Shown here: piece after piece, positions 29,034-30,791 of the stretch
How positions within the stretch are numbered: position 1 is the stretch's first letter
Layout: the number at the start of each line of letters is the position of its first letter
DNA from: Chara braunii
Lineage: Eukaryota > Streptophyta > Charophyceae > Charales > Characeae
NCBI GenBank assembly: GCA_003427395.1
Contig: BFEA01000057.1
Location: 441,973-472,763 of the forward strand
DNA: 30,791 nt
Reading direction: 5' to 3'
Program-made: the position numbers and the translations under genes
Notes under the pieces: model-generated
Databases searched by the model: none
Told to the model about the DNA's origin: nothing
The model's input: only the letters and a program-made list of their open reading frames with translations

Positions 29034-29640
29034 CAATCTTAGTTGTTTTTGGCATAGCTATCAGTCTAGTGTACTTGCTGAACCTGTCTAGAATGACGAA
29101 GATGTGACGTTTGCCACTCTTGCTGGTCACAAGGGTATCCATGAAGTCCATGGACACACTCGAAGGACCAGGAGGGATAGGCAAGGGCTTGATAAGCCTA
29201 AGAGGTGCCCGCGTCTGTGGCTTGTCCCGTTGGCAAACATGGAAAGTCTCTACTATTTCTTCGCGTCATCCATCATAATGGGCCACCAAAAACGCTGTAC
29301 TAAATTGACTGTTGTCTTTTTGTTACCGAAATGTCCAATTGCGTCATGGCATTCTCCTAAAAATAAACTACGCAAAGACTCTCTATTTGGAAAACACAAG
29401 CGTTTATTCTTGGCCTTCTCAAGGAACAACAAGCCATCAACCAGCACAAATTCGTCTGATGTGACCTTATCTTTAGCCTCAAGTTTGCGCATGATCTCGG
29501 ACATAACTGCATCTTCTTGATAGGCTTCCACCATGGACCGAGTTACATCGTCAGAAATTCCTAACTCGCTCACTAGCGTGCCGAAATAGTATGCCCTACG
29601 CGATAGTGCATCCGCCACTTTATTGTACTCTCCCCTTTAG
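29030..29640 (-). pseudogene. pol: Integrase N-terminal half of the older element (before the insertion)
   Basis: Minus strand from about 29640: Val-Ala-Asp-Ala-Leu-Ser-Arg-Arg-type end of RNase H, linker (Phe-Leu-Glu-Lys-Ala-Lys-Asn-Lys-Arg-Leu near 29410), the zinc module (His-Asp-Ala-Ile-Gly-His-Phe-Gly near 29345, the CX2C pair decayed near 29245), and the first catalytic strand (Met-Asp-Phe-Met-Asp-Thr-Leu near 29150). It ends at Thr-Lys-Ile-Asp-His, where the nested element enters. The next residues (Val-Ile-Lys-Leu-Phe) are found at 20151, nearly 9 kb to the left. One frameshift lies near 29250-29230. Same family as the fragment at 1655-2512, whose linker is almost the same. Confidence 0.87.
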
Positions 29641-30270
29641 GGTCAAGCTTGATGTCTTACATTTCTACGAGTTCAATCCACCTCTCGAGTCTGTCCAAGA
29701 GCACCAGTTGTGTCTTAATCCAGCATAGCGTCTCATGGTAAGATCTAACATAAAAGAATCTGCCTCGAAGGCAGCGCCTTCAATGGACCAGCGCTCTATA
29801 GAGGGCATAGATCTCACGCTCATGCGTGGATTTAGCTAATTGCTAAGATGACATCTTTTTGCTCATGTAGTCGATCGGTCTAGACTTTTTCCCCTCCTTC
29901 TGTGCAAGGGCAACGCCTATGCGTTTGTGGTCACGACAAAGGGTTGTTTAGGATCTGGAAGTTTGACGACTTCATAGTGCGTCAGAGCATACTTCAATCT
30001 CTTGAAGGTTGCCTCACACTCTTCGATCCACTCCCATGGGATGTCAAGGCACCTGAGGTTAGTTTGAGGGGAGGCTATACTACTATAGTTCTTTACAAGC
30101 GGACGGTAGTAGCCCGTCATCCCCAAAAATGACCTCACCTCAGTCATAGACTGAGGTCTGGGCCAATCACGTATGCTCGCCACCTTGGCATCATCCGACC
30201 ATCCGTAGAAATCTGATGACCCAGATACAAGATCTAGGAGTGACCAAACTCGCATTTCTCCAAGTTGACC
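29641..30270 (-). pseudogene. pol: RT thumb and RNase H of the older element, truncated
   Basis: The minus strand begins abruptly near 30270 with Val-Asn-Leu-Glu-Lys-Cys-Glu-Phe-Gly. It continues through Ala-Ser-Ile-Arg-Asp-Trp-Pro-Arg-Pro and Glu-Val-Arg-Ser-Phe-Leu-Gly-Met-Thr-Gly-Tyr-Tyr-Arg (near 30130), and then the RNase H start Pro-Phe-Val-Val-Thr-Thr (near 29930). The catalytic Tyr-Leu-Asp-Asp part lies upstream of the breakpoint and is absent. RNase H is scrambled by frameshifts and stops (29640-29920). Sequence right of 30270 shows no homology, so the element is cut there. Confidence 0.85.
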
Positions 30271-30791
30271 TGGAATAGGATTGCTTGACGGGTACCGACA
30301 AGGGGGAGCTCTTATTAGATGTGATTGGCGTTGGGTAGTCTAGGCTATCTGATGGGTACCGGCTGACGAGGGTGAACGTTGGCGCGATTGGCGTTAGGTA
30401 GCGCTGGTCCACCTCCTTGAGGACAGAGACTGGAACTCTTGTGGGGGCAAGGAATTTCAAGGTGATGACGGTGCTCGCCCCCTGCTAGGATGAGGTCCTC
30501 TGGATTTCTTCACGAGGACAGTTAAAGGGCCTTTACCCGATATAGGCCTCGGGCCTTGTAAAAATAGAGCAGCACGGGCCTTGTAAAGCATTGTGAAAAG
30601 GTATCTTGCCAGGGCTCAGAAACGTGAAAACATGTCAAAAGTCAAGTTCTCTATCAACAGGCACATCTAGATCTAAGGCAAAGGGCATTGTCAAAAGACT
30701 TACCTGTTCACCAGGAGATGTGTATGTCATGTCTGTTCGAGTAAGGGTGTGTCTGTACGTGTAGGCAGTGTACCTGTTCGTGCAATGGAAA
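30271..30791. other. Non-coding stretch with two short direct repeats
   Basis: GGGTACCG followed some 35-40 bp later by GATTGGCGTT(G/A)GGTAG occurs twice (near 30291 and 30354, about 63 bp apart). GGGCCTTGTAAA occurs at about 30552 and 30579. No gene seen. Confidence 0.5.

Overview
The window looks like a repeat-dominated intergenic region of a eukaryotic nuclear genome. It holds no bacterial operon, rRNA gene or intact host gene that I can recognise. Every protein-coding segment I can assign belongs to Ty3/gypsy LTR retrotransposons of the chromodomain-bearing (chromovirus) type. Two primer-binding sites read TGGTATCGGAGC, one base from the plant initiator-tRNA-Met site. Chromoviruses, very long LTRs and several minisatellites suggest the green lineage, possibly a streptophyte alga such as Chara. 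This is inference, because no host gene is present to test it.

Left part (1-6045). On the minus strand, a gag fragment running off the left edge (1 to about 1654) abuts an RNase H-integrase fragment (about 1655-2512). Next, on the plus strand, come the end of an LTR, a primer-binding site at 3361 and a leader. The leader is joined, after loss of gag through most of pol, to an integrase/chromodomain fragment (3858-4803), a polypurine tract and a complete-looking 1007-bp LTR (4841-5847). A second LTR end lies 97 bp beyond it in opposite orientation.

Middle (6046-18660). I see no supportable gene. There is a 236-bp-period array (8640-9180), an inverted LTR relic (about 10960-11170), an 80-bp-period minisatellite around a 160-N gap (11960-12560), two sets of degenerate repeats (14460-15060 and 16300-16800), a near-perfect 255-bp tandem duplication (16881-17390) and a possible SINE with a 24-nt A tail (18349-18668).

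Right part (18670-30270). This is a clear nested insertion on the minus strand. An older chromovirus relic (RNase H 30270-29640, integrase 29640-29030 and 20151-19378, LTR from 19296 leftward) is split in the middle of integrase by an 8878-bp element (20152-29029). The inserted element has two 1.04-kb LTRs, TG...CA ends, a TGAT target duplication, a primer-binding site, a polypurine tract, gag, protease, RT, RNase H, integrase and a damaged chromodomain. Removing it restores the reading frame of the host integrase.

The most interesting signals are in the inserted element. A canonical -1 slippery heptamer lies one codon before the gag stop, with a perfect 10-bp hairpin downstream. All five premature in-frame stops are TAG, and two or three replace family-conserved lysines. 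A short perfect hairpin is also kept in otherwise diverged LTRs. I found no non-transposon 'system'.
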